The notes: a model not told the origin generated them from the sequence alone. 50,058 bases of DNA from SFHK01 sp045538305 (GCA_045538305.1 JAZSRC010000066.1:1-50058), one strand, 5' to 3'. Shown: positions 9,046 through 17,353, counted from the first letter of the stretch. Numbers and translations are program-made.

Positions 9046-9714
9046 ATGACTCAGAAAGACCGTGAAACTTTCAGCTGGATTAAAGAAAATCTATACGTTG
9101 CCGCCGTATGCGATATTCTGGATGAACTTGGATATCGCAATCAGGGTATGCATCAGCGCCTGAGACCGCTGGATGAGAAGAATTGCGTGTTTGTAGGACG
9201 TGCAAGAACTGTCCAGTGGATGAATATGGAATATGTTGTAAAAGAGGATCCGTACGGAAAAGAGATCGATCTTATGGATTCCCTCGAAGAAGGCGACGTC
9301 GTAGTACATTCTACCGATTACGCAAAAGCCAATGCTCCGTGGGGCGAATTGATGAGCACCGTCGCCACCATTCATGGCGCAGCGGGCTGCGTATGCGACA
9401 GCCAGATCAGAGATTGTGTCAGAATCAAGGCAATGGGTTTCCCTGTGTTTTATACCGGCATCCGCCCGCTTGACAGTAAGGGCAGAGGCAGAGTAATGGA
9501 TTATGATGTGCCTGTTCGCTGCGGCGACGTTGTTGTACATCCCGGTGAAATTGTGTTTGCGGATTTTGACGGCATTGTCGTTATTCCGCGCGAGGTGGAA
9601 GACGAGGTTCTCAGGCTCGCGAAGGAAAAAACGCACATGGAAAACCTGACCCGTGAAGGACTCAAACAGGGAAGAACGCTCCGCAGCGTATACGACGAAT
9701 ACGGCGCGCTGTAA
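9046..9714 (+). CDS. RraA-like aldolase/decarboxylase
   Basis: The protein has 222 residues and shows the RraA / HMG-aldolase fold: FVGRARTVQ, a Gly-rich GAAGCVCDSQIRDCVRIKAMGFPVF segment whose Arg-Asp pair (IRD) fits the substrate and metal site, and VHPGEIVFADFDGIVVIPREV. Non-RNase members are class II pyruvate aldolases or oxaloacetate decarboxylases. Directly downstream of the dehydratase it could cleave the 2-keto-3-deoxy product, replacing a KDG-type aldolase. Start ATG after a TGGAGGTTGACGCCAC leader. Confidence 0.82.
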   Translation: MTQKDRETFSWIKENLYVAAVCDILDELGYRNQGMHQRLRPLDEKNCVFVGRARTVQWMNMEYVVKEDPYGKEIDLMDSLEEGDVVVHSTDYAKANAPWGELMSTVATIHGAAGCVCDSQIRDCVRIKAMGFPVFYTGIRPLDSKGRGRVMDYDVPVRCGDVVVHPGEIVFADFDGIVVIPREVEDEVLRLAKEKTHMENLTREGLKQGRTLRSVYDEYGAL

Positions 9715-9748
9715 AAAGGTAAAAAACGGAGAATTGGAGGCTTCAGCC

Positions 9749-11119
9749 ATGCACTTTAAGTTTGACAAAATGCCCCGTAAAGACCTGACCGTAAACTTTG
9801 ATCGCCCGATTGGCGAGCTTACCTATGAAAGACAAATGGTTGGCATCGGCGGCGCAAACGTATGCCCGATTCCCGAGAACATCATTCAGCCGATTAAGGA
9901 TCTTGAAAACAAAATGATCCGCGTATTCCTTCAGGAATATTTCTTTGTATACCCGGATCATGGCGTGTTCGATTGGAGCCGCATGGATGCATTCATGGAT
10001 AGCCTTGAAAAGACAGGGGCCAAGATTCTTGCGTCCATTTGCCTGAAGCCGAGAGTGCTGTACCCGGTTGTTGATCCCAAAATCTTCTGGCCGAACAATG
10101 AAGAAGAGTGGCAGAATATTGTATACGAGCTTGTTAAACGCTATTCCGTCGACCGTAAGATCGTCACGCACTGGGGCGTTCTGAATGAGATTAATATCGG
10201 CGAATTTGGAGGCTGCCCGCACGAGATCAAAAACCCCGAGGATTATCACAGGTTTTATGTAATGACGGTCGATGCAATCCTGAAAGCATGGCCGGAGGCG
10301 AAAGTCGGCGGTCCGTCACTTGCAGGCTTTGATAAGCCGTACATGGAAAAGTTTATCAGTCTGGTTGCCGAAAATAAAACGCCCTGCGACTTTGTTTCCT
10401 ATAACGTATACAGCGGCAAAACCTCGGATCATGCGAACGCAGCAAAAGAAACCAAGGAACTTCTGGATAAAGCCGGTCTTGATGCAGAAATCTATCAAAC
10501 CGAGCTCAATACATGGTTCCCGGATGCATATATTGAAGAGCAAGCATATTCCGGAAGATATGCGTCGTCCCTTGCTGCGGTACTTATGGATCTGAATGAA
10601 ACGCCGATTACCGGTAGTTTCCAGTTCGATATGTACGACGCTTATGTGGATCCCGATGATTTCGAGCAGTTCTATTCCATCACGCCGTTTATGCTCAGAC
10701 ATTGGAACGAAATCCCGCACAGGTTCGGCCTGTTCGACATGGATGGAAGAGTTCGTCCGCAGTACTTCGTCTACAAGATGCTTAAAGAAATGAAGGGCCA
10801 GCGGCTGAACGCCGAGAGCTCGGACGAAAACATCCGCGTGTGCGCCAGCGTACGCGACGGCGTATGGCGGATATTGATTGTCAACTTCTCCGAGGGAGAA
10901 GGCGAGGATAAAGTGGCCAACATCAAGATGACCGGTGTCGAACGCGGATTGTACAGACTGGAAAGTTTCCGCCTGGATGACGACAATCTGTATGATAAAG
11001 AGATCTACCAGCTCAAGAGTGTAGAGAGCAGATTGTCCTTTGCGCTTCCCGAGTATGCGGCGCATGTTTATCTGCCCGAGGATTCCGTAACGCTGATCAC
11101 TCTTTCTCCTGTAAAATAA
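9749..11119 (+). CDS. GH39-like glycoside hydrolase
   Basis: I start this 456-residue protein at ATG 9749 after TTGGAGG; the frame is open further upstream but that overlaps rraA. The barrel begins MVGIGGANVCPI and has the GH-A clan pattern: acid/base E147 in HWGVLNEINIG and nucleophile E252 in YQTELNTWF. A C-terminal beta domain follows after residue 350 (RVCASVRDGVWRILIVNFS). GH39 members are beta-xylosidases and alpha-L-iduronidases, and related clan members act on varied glycosides. No signal peptide, so it is intracellular. It is the last gene before the 11153-11205 hairpin and so closes the operon. Confidence 0.72.
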   Translation: MHFKFDKMPRKDLTVNFDRPIGELTYERQMVGIGGANVCPIPENIIQPIKDLENKMIRVFLQEYFFVYPDHGVFDWSRMDAFMDSLEKTGAKILASICLKPRVLYPVVDPKIFWPNNEEEWQNIVYELVKRYSVDRKIVTHWGVLNEINIGEFGGCPHEIKNPEDYHRFYVMTVDAILKAWPEAKVGGPSLAGFDKPYMEKFISLVAENKTPCDFVSYNVYSGKTSDHANAAKETKELLDKAGLDAEIYQTELNTWFPDAYIEEQAYSGRYASSLAAVLMDLNETPITGSFQFDMYDAYVDPDDFEQFYSITPFMLRHWNEIPHRFGLFDMDGRVRPQYFVYKMLKEMKGQRLNAESSDENIRVCASVRDGVWRILIVNFSEGEGEDKVANIKMTGVERGLYRLESFRLDDDNLYDKEIYQLKSVESRLSFALPEYAAHVYLPEDSVTLITLSPVK

Positions 11120-11152
11120 TCGAACTGACATAAGAATCTATAAAGCAATCTA

Positions 11153-11205
11153 AAACTCGCCCCGCGGCGCATCACGGAATTCCGGATGGCATGCGGGGCG
11201 GGTTT
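11153..11205. terminator. Bidirectional terminator between convergent genes
   Basis: Arms AAACTCGCCCCGC (11153-11165) and GCGGGGCGGGTTT (11193-11205) pair at 12 of 13 positions. A second small palindrome, CGGAATTCCG, sits in the loop. The A-rich and T-rich ends allow function on both strands, serving the operon on + and the SDR gene on -. Confidence 0.8.
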
Positions 11206-11209
11206 ATGT

Positions 11210-11863
11210 TCAGTCTTTCCAGATAAAATGATAATTAATGGCTTCTCCGCCGTCCACCAGTATATTCTGACCGGTACAGAAGGTGTTGACAATGGTGAGG
11301 AAATATGCCCATTCGGCGATCTCTTCGGTAGTTGCCCATCTTTTAAGCGGCGTTTCATTCATAATCTGAGCCCAAAGTTCGGGATCGTTCATTACGCATT
11401 CATTCAGCTCTGTCATTACTCCGCCGGGATCAAGGCTGTTGCATGTTGCTCCAAATGGCGCAATGCGCATGGCTACGTTTTTGGTGTATGCCAGTACGCC
11501 GCCCTTGCTTGCGCAGTATTCGGGGAATTCCGCGCCCGTATGTCCGCTGGCAGAACCGATATTCAATACCGACTTGATTTTCGGTTGTAGGGCATATGTT
11601 TCGGTTATATAGATCAGCGCTTTGAGATTGACGTCGATATCATCTTCATTCTGCGTTCCTGCATTATTGATAAGAATCTCTACGTCGTTGATTTCGGGAA
11701 GATTTGCTTTGTCGCGAACATCCGATACAATGTGCGTATAATTGGAGTGGAAGATGCTTGCCGTCTGACGATCAATTCCGATTACATTGTGTCCATTCGA
11801 AAGAAATTTTTCTGCAATTGCTTTGCCAATTCCCTGTGTAGTTCCTGTAATCAATACCTTCAT
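11210..11863 (-). CDS. Short-chain dehydrogenase/reductase
   Basis: The protein has 217 residues and is a classical SDR: nucleotide motif TGTTQGIG at residues 6-13, NNAG at 66-69, serine in NIGSASG (S104 or S106), and catalytic YCASK with Y116 and K120. It is somewhat short, with no obvious substrate-specific lid, so the substrate cannot be guessed. It overlaps the start of transporter gene 11860-12618 by 4 bases and is transcribed from the same leader, so it is an operon partner of a YhhQ-type transporter. Confidence 0.85.
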   Translation of the reverse strand: MKVLITGTTQGIGKAIAEKFLSNGHNVIGIDRQTASIFHSNYTHIVSDVRDKANLPEINDVEILINNAGTQNEDDIDVNLKALIYITETYALQPKIKSVLNIGSASGHTGAEFPEYCASKGGVLAYTKNVAMRIAPFGATCNSLDPGGVMTELNECVMNDPELWAQIMNETPLKRWATTEEIAEWAYFLTIVNTFCTGQNILVDGGEAINYHFIWKD

Positions 11864-12618
11864 GAAAGCTCTCCTTCCATAAGCGCTTCAAAGTATGCAA
11901 AACCGATGCTTTCCTTTTTCCATTTCATGGTAATCCTATAGCCAATGGGGGAGAACGCAATTTCCATAATCAATTCGGCAACAGCGCCGGTCAATGCGCA
12001 TGTAAAGCACTGGAATACTGTCCAATGGAAGCCGTTCCAGAATATCGGCGCAAAAAACGTGAATACAATAATGGAAAAGATGAAATTATCCAGAAACTGT
12101 CCGATAAAGGTGGAAATATAGGTTCTCATTCCAAATGCGAGTTTGCTGTCCGGATTATGCTTGAAGCTTTGGCCGATTAACCAGTTGAGCAGATTGTTTA
12201 TAAAGCCGGAAGCGAGAAACGCCACAGTACTTCCAAGTAATATGAACCATGTTCCGCCGAATATTCCGTCAAAGGCGCTGAAATCACCGGCGTTGGAGGG
12301 GATGATGCTTGCCGCAAAGAAGATCAGGCATGTAAGCAGATTGATTACCGCTGCCAGTACAGTAATACTGTTGGACGCTTTTGGTCCGAAATGCTTTGTG
12401 ATAATATCCATACACATAAATGACAGCCATGAAATCAGGATGCCGCCGTCCAGCGCGATCCATGGAAGCTGGAGCAGCGTCTTGTTTGCCAGAAGGTTCA
12501 TGGTAATCACGCTGACTACAAAAAGCGTAACCACGGCTGCCGGAATGGAGCGCATAAGCAGTTTGAATTCGTCAGCTTCTTTTCGCAAAATGGATTTTGA
12601 AATACGTTTACGCTTCAT
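11860..12618 (-). CDS. YhhQ/VUT-family transporter (putative queuosine precursor importer)
   Basis: The protein has 252 residues from ATG 12618, preceded by AAAGG; the frame extends 16 codons further upstream but into the leader terminator. About six membrane segments are visible. The first block SVITMNLLANKTL and LDGGILISWLSFMCMDIITKHFGPKAS matches the Vut_1/YhhQ pattern (an N-L-L-A-N-K segment and a conserved D after a long helix), as do GFINNLLNWLIG and TYISTFIGQFLDNFIF. YhhQ-type proteins import queuosine precursors. The leader (12645-12749) looks like a riboswitch, which would fit. The protein is slightly longer than the usual 220 residues because of a central loop. Confidence 0.72.
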   Translation of the reverse strand: MKRKRISKSILRKEADEFKLLMRSIPAAVVTLFVVSVITMNLLANKTLLQLPWIALDGGILISWLSFMCMDIITKHFGPKASNSITVLAAVINLLTCLIFFAASIIPSNAGDFSAFDGIFGGTWFILLGSTVAFLASGFINNLLNWLIGQSFKHNPDSKLAFGMRTYISTFIGQFLDNFIFSIIVFTFFAPIFWNGFHWTVFQCFTCALTGAVAELIMEIAFSPIGYRITMKWKKESIGFAYFEALMEGELS

Positions 12619-12644
12619 GATTCGCCTTTCTTTTCGGCTGCTGC

Positions 12645-12749
12645 AAAAATAAAAATGGCCTTGCAAAACGCAAAGCCACCATCATAAAACAATTATGAAC
12701 GGCAGTCCTGGTTTTGTTTAACGACAGGATGGCACTATCGAACTGTCGT
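12645..12749 (-). promoter_or_regulatory. Structured leader with terminator: candidate preQ1-type riboswitch
   Basis: On the - strand the transcript begins with a stem ACGACAG/CTGTCGT (12743-12749 with 12721-12727) closing a loop that starts TTCG, followed by an A-rich tail TAAACAAAAC (12711-12720). A CATAA/TTATG hairpin follows, then an intrinsic terminator GGCTTTGC/GCAAGGCC (12657-12677) with ATTTTTATTTTT (12645-12656), just before the YhhQ-type gene. A stem-loop plus A-rich tail plus terminator before a queuosine-precursor transporter recalls preQ1 aptamers. I could not match a class consensus exactly, so the ligand is inferred. Confidence 0.5.
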
Positions 12750-12756
12750 AATAAGG

Positions 12757-12785
12757 ATTATATACGATAAGGTCTAAAAAAGCAA
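12757..12785 (-). promoter_or_regulatory. Promoter of the YhhQ-SDR operon
   Basis: TTGCTT (12780-12785) and TATAAT (12757-12762) on the - strand are separated by 17 bases. The expected start site falls directly before the leader stem. Confidence 0.65.
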
Positions 12786-13238
12786 GCCGATGTATCCGTT
12801 AAATCCTATATAGTCTGATTGATCAGTCTCTCCAGGGGCCAGTTTGTCTTGTGCGATTGGTAGCGCACAAAAGGGCGGTATTCACGCAAAAGACAACGCG
12901 CATGAAACGATAACCCCTTTCTTTCTGTTCCGGTTTCTGCTAAAAGGAGAGGGATCGAATTCCTCAGCGGCGTTTTAATGTATAATCGCAGATCCTCAAA
13001 ACACATAAGGATTACCGAAACGGTTTTGCAATCCTCATGTTTACGATATTCCACCTAAAGAAGATGTTGTTCGTAAAAGTACGATGTCCAAAGTATTTAA
13101 GCTGCATCTTGTATCCATTTTATATCACGGACAGTATTTATTCATAAGCGACAAGGACTATATTTTCCGGTTGCCGGGGAAATCCGTATTGGGATGGTAT
13201 TATGTGGTTAAGCAGTTCTGCTCCCTTTGCTACCGGTT
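12786..13238. other. Intergenic stretch without a convincing gene
   Basis: A - strand frame of 82 codons (12806-13054) opens with GTG but has no recognisable family, membrane or repeat pattern and no good ribosome site. A + strand frame at 13084-13305 runs into the opposite-strand reductase gene. I see no RNA gene or clear terminator here. Confidence 0.4.
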
Positions 13239-13919
13239 TCAGACAGAAGCGTTTACGTTGCTCAGGTATTCTTCCTTCGGCATCATGGGTGTTGTCAGCT
13301 GTTGAATGGTATGCTCGGAGAGAACGCCGGTTTCGGCATATTCTCTGCCTGCATTCAGGAATGCGTTTAGAAGCGGCTCTGTGAGGGGCTTGGCTTCCGG
13401 AATATTCATCAGCGGCGTTTCGGGAACAAAGATAAGCGTAGGGTTTCCAAAGCATAATTGACAGGTGCGCCTCAGGCCGTCGAAATTGCCTTCCCAATCG
13501 GGAAAACCTGCTCCGGAGATCACAATGGTGCGCCTTTTTGATAAGTCGACGAGCGATTCGTGGTGTACTCTGCCGTTTGTTTCTTTCATTTTAAGCTTCA
13601 TCAGTGGGATGGTTCGATCGAGCACGGCTTTCAGGTGTGAAGGCATTGCGTAAATGTATAATGGAAAACTCCAGAGGATGACGTCCGCCCGGACATAGGA
13701 ATCGAGGATGTCGTTCAGATCATCCTTTTGTATGCACTTTCCATTGCCGGCCTTCCAGCATCCGAAGCAGCCGAAACATGGAGCCACTTTCTTTTTTATT
13801 ACGTCTATGATCTCTATATCTGTATCCGCTTTCTCTGTAAGCCCTTTCAGAAAGCTTTCTGTAAGGCGCATGGTATCGCTCTTTGCCTTGGGGCTGCCGT
13901 TTAATACCAGAATTTTCAT
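13239..13919 (-). CDS. NAD(P)H-dependent flavin reductase / iron-sulfur flavoprotein-type protein
   Basis: The 226-residue protein starts at ATG 13919 after AGGAG (the longer frame to 13982 overlaps the upstream regulator). MKILVLNGSPKAKSDTM is the FMN phosphate-binding start of flavodoxin-like NADPH-FMN reductases; CFGCFGCWKAGNGKC near residues 50-65 is the cysteine cluster seen in iron-sulfur flavoproteins, and the region after it (DVILWSFPLYIYAMPSHLK) is the usual FMN loop. It overlaps the end of the HTH-desulfoferrodoxin regulator by 4 bases, so a redox or oxygen-defence role under that regulator is a reasonable inference. Confidence 0.8.
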   Translation of the reverse strand: MKILVLNGSPKAKSDTMRLTESFLKGLTEKADTDIEIIDVIKKKVAPCFGCFGCWKAGNGKCIQKDDLNDILDSYVRADVILWSFPLYIYAMPSHLKAVLDRTIPLMKLKMKETNGRVHHESLVDLSKRRTIVISGAGFPDWEGNFDGLRRTCQLCFGNPTLIFVPETPLMNIPEAKPLTEPLLNAFLNAGREYAETGVLSEHTIQQLTTPMMPKEEYLSNVNASV

Positions 13920-14548
13920 TTGCGTCTCCTCTTGATATCTATTCGGAAAAGGCCGTGTTGGCTGCAATAAGCGTATATCCAACGAATTCGATCCGCGCGA
14001 AAACGGGCTTCGGCGTTTCCTTCCGGATATAGCTTTACAAACTGAATGCCGTTATCCGAAACCGCTGCAAGGCAGGTAATATAGTGATCCTTTACCATGG
14101 GATGATTGACGGAAACGTAGTATTCACCGTCGTCATTTTCAATGGATATTTCATGCGCTTGATCTGTCTCAACGCTCTTAAGCGGCGAAAGCGTCACGCC
14201 ACAGCAGCTTATAACAACCTGACCGAAGGAAAGAATGCCGTTTCCGCATACCGGACAGATATACAGTACGGAGTTGAGCAAATTAGAGGAACGATTCAGG
14301 TTCACAACGCTTTCGCCCGAAAAGAGTTCAATGATGGAAATATTCAACGCCTTTGCGATGGATTCCAGCAATGCAACGTCCGGAAAGCCCTGTCCGGTTT
14401 CCCATTTGCTGATTGCTTTACCGGTTACATGGATTTTTGCTGCGAGCTCCTCCTGCGTAAGCCCCTTGCTTTCGCGAAGACGCTTGATGATTCCGCCTGT
14501 GATATGCTGGTTTATAAAAATCCCTTCTTTCCAATCACAGTATATCAT
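13916..14548 (-). CDS. XRE helix-turn-helix regulator fused to a desulfoferrodoxin-like module
   Basis: This 210-residue protein has three parts. Residues 17-77 are an XRE helix-turn-helix (LRESKGLTQEELAAKI, GKAISKWETGQ, PDVALLESIAKAL). Residues 94-123 resemble a desulforedoxin zinc/iron site: C98 and C101, then C115-C116 (CPVCG ... CCG). Residues 130-204 resemble superoxide reductase: all five expected iron ligands are present as H132, H149, H155 (NHPMVKDHYI), C195 and H198 (YCSQHGLF). The lysine that precedes the first ligand in active superoxide reductases is absent here (DQAH). I infer a transcription factor that senses iron, superoxide or oxygen through this centre and controls the adjacent flavin reductase. 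The ATG has only a weak ribosome site. Confidence 0.8.
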   Translation of the reverse strand: MIYCDWKEGIFINQHITGGIIKRLRESKGLTQEELAAKIHVTGKAISKWETGQGFPDVALLESIAKALNISIIELFSGESVVNLNRSSNLLNSVLYICPVCGNGILSFGQVVISCCGVTLSPLKSVETDQAHEISIENDDGEYYVSVNHPMVKDHYITCLAAVSDNGIQFVKLYPEGNAEARFRADRIRWIYAYCSQHGLFRIDIKRRRK

Positions 14549-14621
14549 TATGCCTGTGAATGCACAACCTACGATGCGTGGAGAATGTATTTTTCAATAA
14601 AGCTGTGTTGTGCAAACATAC

Positions 14622-14651
14622 TTGACAACTGTATTTTTGATATGCTACTAT
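14622..14651 (+). promoter_or_regulatory. Promoter of the GH3 gene
   Basis: TTGACA (14622-14627) and TACTAT (14646-14651) are 18 bases apart, 30 bases before the start codon of the GH3 gene. Confidence 0.6.
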
Positions 14652-14681
14652 GCAAAAAAATGAACAGAAGAGGGAAATAGT

Positions 14682-16256
14682 ATGCTGAAGCTTCCGTATG
14701 AAAAAGCCAGTGAAATCGTAAGCCGTATGACTACAAAGCAAAAAATCGGACAAATGGTCATGGCAAGCATCGAAGTTACGGAAATGGACGAAAAAACCCG
14801 CGCTTTTCTTAAAGACAACTGTGTTGGCAATGTGATATTATTTGGAAAGAACTGTGTGAACCGCGCGCAGCTGGCAAAGCTCAATATGCAGATTCAAGAG
14901 GAAGTCACGGCCTATACCGGCGGCGTTCAAGCACTTTTATCCATTGATCAGGAGGGCGGAATCGTTACGCGCATTCGAAACGGCGCCACGGTGTTTTCCT
15001 CAGCTGCTGCCGTTGGAAGCACAGGGAACCCTGAACTGGCTTATCAGATGGGACGTATTATGGGTACCGAACTTCGTTCGCTTGGAATTTCGTATAACCT
15101 TGCGCCGGTGCTCGATACCGATGGCAGCAATATCGGTTCCATTCCCAGCCGCAGGAGTTTTGGCTCTACTGCCCAGATTACCTCCGCTTTCGGCGGAGCT
15201 TATGCGCGCGGCCTCAGAGACAGCGGCGTAATCGACTGCGGAAAGCATTTTCCGGGCTGCGGGGACAGTCCGGTAGATACGCATTTTGGCACATCAGTCG
15301 TGAACACTACCAAAGAGGTTGCGATGCAAACCTCCGTACAGGCATTCAAGCAAGTGATGAATGAAGGCATGCGTTCGGTAATGATTGATCATACCTGCTA
15401 CACAGGTCTCGATCCGGCGTGCATTCCTGCCAGCGTTTCCAAACCGGTTATTCAGGAGTTGGCCCGCAAAGAGCTTGGATTTGACGGCCTTATCATCAGC
15501 GACGGCATGCAAATGATGGCCATATCAAAAGTATACGGCGCGCCGAAGGGTTGTGTTATGGCCGCAGAAGCTGGCTGCGATCTGCTGATTGTGGGTCATG
15601 GCGGCGATAACGCAGATCCAAACGGAAAAGATGTTCAAACGCCTTGTATTCAGGCAATGCTGGATGCACTGGCAACAGGCGAACTTTCCATGGAACGCGT
15701 AAACGAATCCGTAAGGCGAATTGTAGCCTTCAAGCTGATGCTGGGCAATCTGGAGCCTGAAAAGGATGTGATTACTCGCGATTGGAGCGCCCATGAAGCA
15801 TTTTCCCGCGAGCTCGCCAGAATGACCGTAAAGCTTCAGAAGAATGAAAACAATATGCTGCCCATTCCCGATAATGCGCTGTTTATGTCGCGTGTATCCA
15901 AGGCAAGGCTTGGGGTTGAGGAGGGCGATCGATTGGTGGAGGGCTTTGCGCCCATGGCAGCCCGCCTGTGCCAGGGAACCTGTGAGGAATTTTCCGATAA
16001 ACCGGATTTGATAAAAATGAGAAGCCAAATCGAATCCGCGCCCGCAGTAGTGTTTGCCGCTGCTAACAGAGTGGAACTAAGAAACCTTCTTGACGACCTG
16101 AAGGCGATCTGCCATATGAATCCCAATACATGCTTTGTCTCCATGGACGTTCCGGAGGCGGCAAAAATGGCAGATTTTGCGCCATGCATCATAACCAGCT
16201 ACGACCAAACGGTAAATGCCATCCGCGCGGTGTGTGAAATACTGAAGAAACCATAA
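14682..16256 (+). CDS. GH3 glycosidase, NagZ-like beta-N-acetylhexosaminidase
   Basis: The protein has 524 residues. The GH3 barrel carries LLSIDQEGG (86-93), GKHFPGCGDS (187-196) with the NagZ-type Asp/His pair D199 and H201 (VDTH), and nucleophile D274 in IISDGMQM. The loop histidine usual in KHFPGHGD is Cys193 here. After residue 375 comes a C-terminal alpha/beta domain, so this is a two-domain form. There is no signal peptide, pointing to cytoplasmic cleavage of muropeptide- or chitin-derived GlcNAc glycosides. Start ATG after AGAGGG. The gene stands alone and ends at terminator 16358-16395. Confidence 0.85.
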   Translation: MLKLPYEKASEIVSRMTTKQKIGQMVMASIEVTEMDEKTRAFLKDNCVGNVILFGKNCVNRAQLAKLNMQIQEEVTAYTGGVQALLSIDQEGGIVTRIRNGATVFSSAAAVGSTGNPELAYQMGRIMGTELRSLGISYNLAPVLDTDGSNIGSIPSRRSFGSTAQITSAFGGAYARGLRDSGVIDCGKHFPGCGDSPVDTHFGTSVVNTTKEVAMQTSVQAFKQVMNEGMRSVMIDHTCYTGLDPACIPASVSKPVIQELARKELGFDGLIISDGMQMMAISKVYGAPKGCVMAAEAGCDLLIVGHGGDNADPNGKDVQTPCIQAMLDALATGELSMERVNESVRRIVAFKLMLGNLEPEKDVITRDWSAHEAFSRELARMTVKLQKNENNMLPIPDNALFMSRVSKARLGVEEGDRLVEGFAPMAARLCQGTCEEFSDKPDLIKMRSQIESAPAVVFAAANRVELRNLLDDLKAICHMNPNTCFVSMDVPEAAKMADFAPCIITSYDQTVNAIRAVCEILKKP

Positions 16257-16357
16257 AAACACAGAAACGGCAGAAGAATAAACTTTGGGCTGTTCCAGCC
16301 ACAGACGGCAACCACGACGGTAACTGATACAACCATACGGGATCCGATATTTTGTTT

Positions 16358-16395
16358 TCTCCCGAGAGAATCTATGCTTTCGGGGGATTTTTTTT
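16358..16395 (+). terminator. Intrinsic terminator after the GH3 gene
   Basis: Arms TCTCCCGAGAG (16358-16368) and CTTTCGGGGGA (16377-16387) pair with one mismatch and one G-T pair and are followed by eight T residues. Confidence 0.8.
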
Positions 16396-16533
16396 ATGCG
16401 AATTTGGGAGAAAAGTAAAACTGTTTCAGAGAATGAATCTGATCAAAATCGGAAAGCAGGTATGTGACATCGAAGCAGTCCGGACAGCTCAGGCGTTACA
16501 GATTTCAGAAACTCCTGCAGACTGATAAAGCAG

Positions 16534-16570
16534 CAATGGTCATCATCCGCTTTTCGGATGATGACCATTG
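16534..16570. repeat. Perfect 16-bp inverted repeat with a 5-base loop
   Basis: CAATGGTCATCATCCG (16534-16549) and its exact complement (16555-16570) flank CTTTT. No T tract follows on either side, so it is not an ordinary terminator. It lies in a gene-free stretch (16396-16720) in which I otherwise see no gene. Confidence 0.7.
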
Positions 16571-16720
16571 GCAATCGGATGACAGCGTGTTCCCAGAATC
16601 TGGTTCTGAAGGAATCATGCGCTATGCGAAGTGGTTTGTGTATATGGGTGAGTCGTTCTAATCACCCGAAAAGGCTCACTCGTCTGCATGAATTATGCTC
16701 TTGTATTTATCCTGCGCAGA

Positions 16721-17353
16721 TCAGTTCTCAGGAACGACAATAGATACAACCGGCAGCTCCTGCTCATAGTTATCGCCGTAACAGGCGCGCACCATCATAC
16801 CGCCGCCGATCATGGTCAGCAGCGTATCTTCCGCCTTGCAGGGCAGCACCAAATTGAGTTCATAGCCATGATAGCTATCCAGACGGGCAAATTCGGTGAC
16901 ATACCAGAAGGTTTCTACAGGCAAGGGCTCATAGGGGGAGATAACCAGCTCGGGGAGAGGTTCGCCGATGCGGGTGACGGGGTTGTACCAGTTTCTTCCG
17001 GCAATGGAGCTCAGATGTTTCAGAGCGTCGTCGGAAGCGGATTAAGCGGCATAGATTTCCAAGGCCGGATTGCTGCCGCTCAATAAGTCGGCAGGCAGGA
17101 GAGAAGGATCACAAAGCACGGTTAGCTTCTTTAGATCTGTGCATCCTGCCAAAGCGCCGCTGCCAACGCTTGTTACGGACTCGGGAATGATCATTTCTTC
17201 CAGATTGGCGCAATCGCGGAAAGCGCCCGCGCCAATGGTGGTGACTGAATCAAAGAGATCAATAATGCGCACGGAACTATCCGCAAAGGCCTCTGCGCCG
17301 ATGGTGGTGAACAAGCATCCTGTCCTTGCCAGCCCATGCCCACGGTGGTTCAT
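16721..17353 (-). pseudogene. BspA-type leucine-rich-repeat surface protein fragment with in-frame stop
   Basis: Reading leftward, residues LFTTIGAEAF, VTTIGAGAFRDC, LEEMIIPESVTSVGSGALAGC are LRR_5/BspA repeats of about 23 residues. A TAA at 17042-17044 interrupts the frame after LEIYAA. The same frame then continues without another stop as SASDDALKHLSSIAGRNWYN through to VVSIVVPEN at 16721, clearly protein-like. The repeat array is far shorter than in functional BspA proteins and no signal peptide is visible, so the 5' part has been lost as well. This is a decayed remnant. Confidence 0.75.

Noticed and set aside
9653..9748. Upstream extension of the GH39-like frame
   Set aside because: It overlaps the RraA-like gene, and ATG 9749 has a good TTGGAGG site.
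12806..13054. Possible small - strand gene of 82 codons
   Set aside because: No ribosome site, no family pattern, and it sits upstream of the promoter of another gene on the same strand.
13084..13305. Open frame of 73 codons on the + strand
   Set aside because: It runs into the reductase gene on the opposite strand and shows no recognisable domain.
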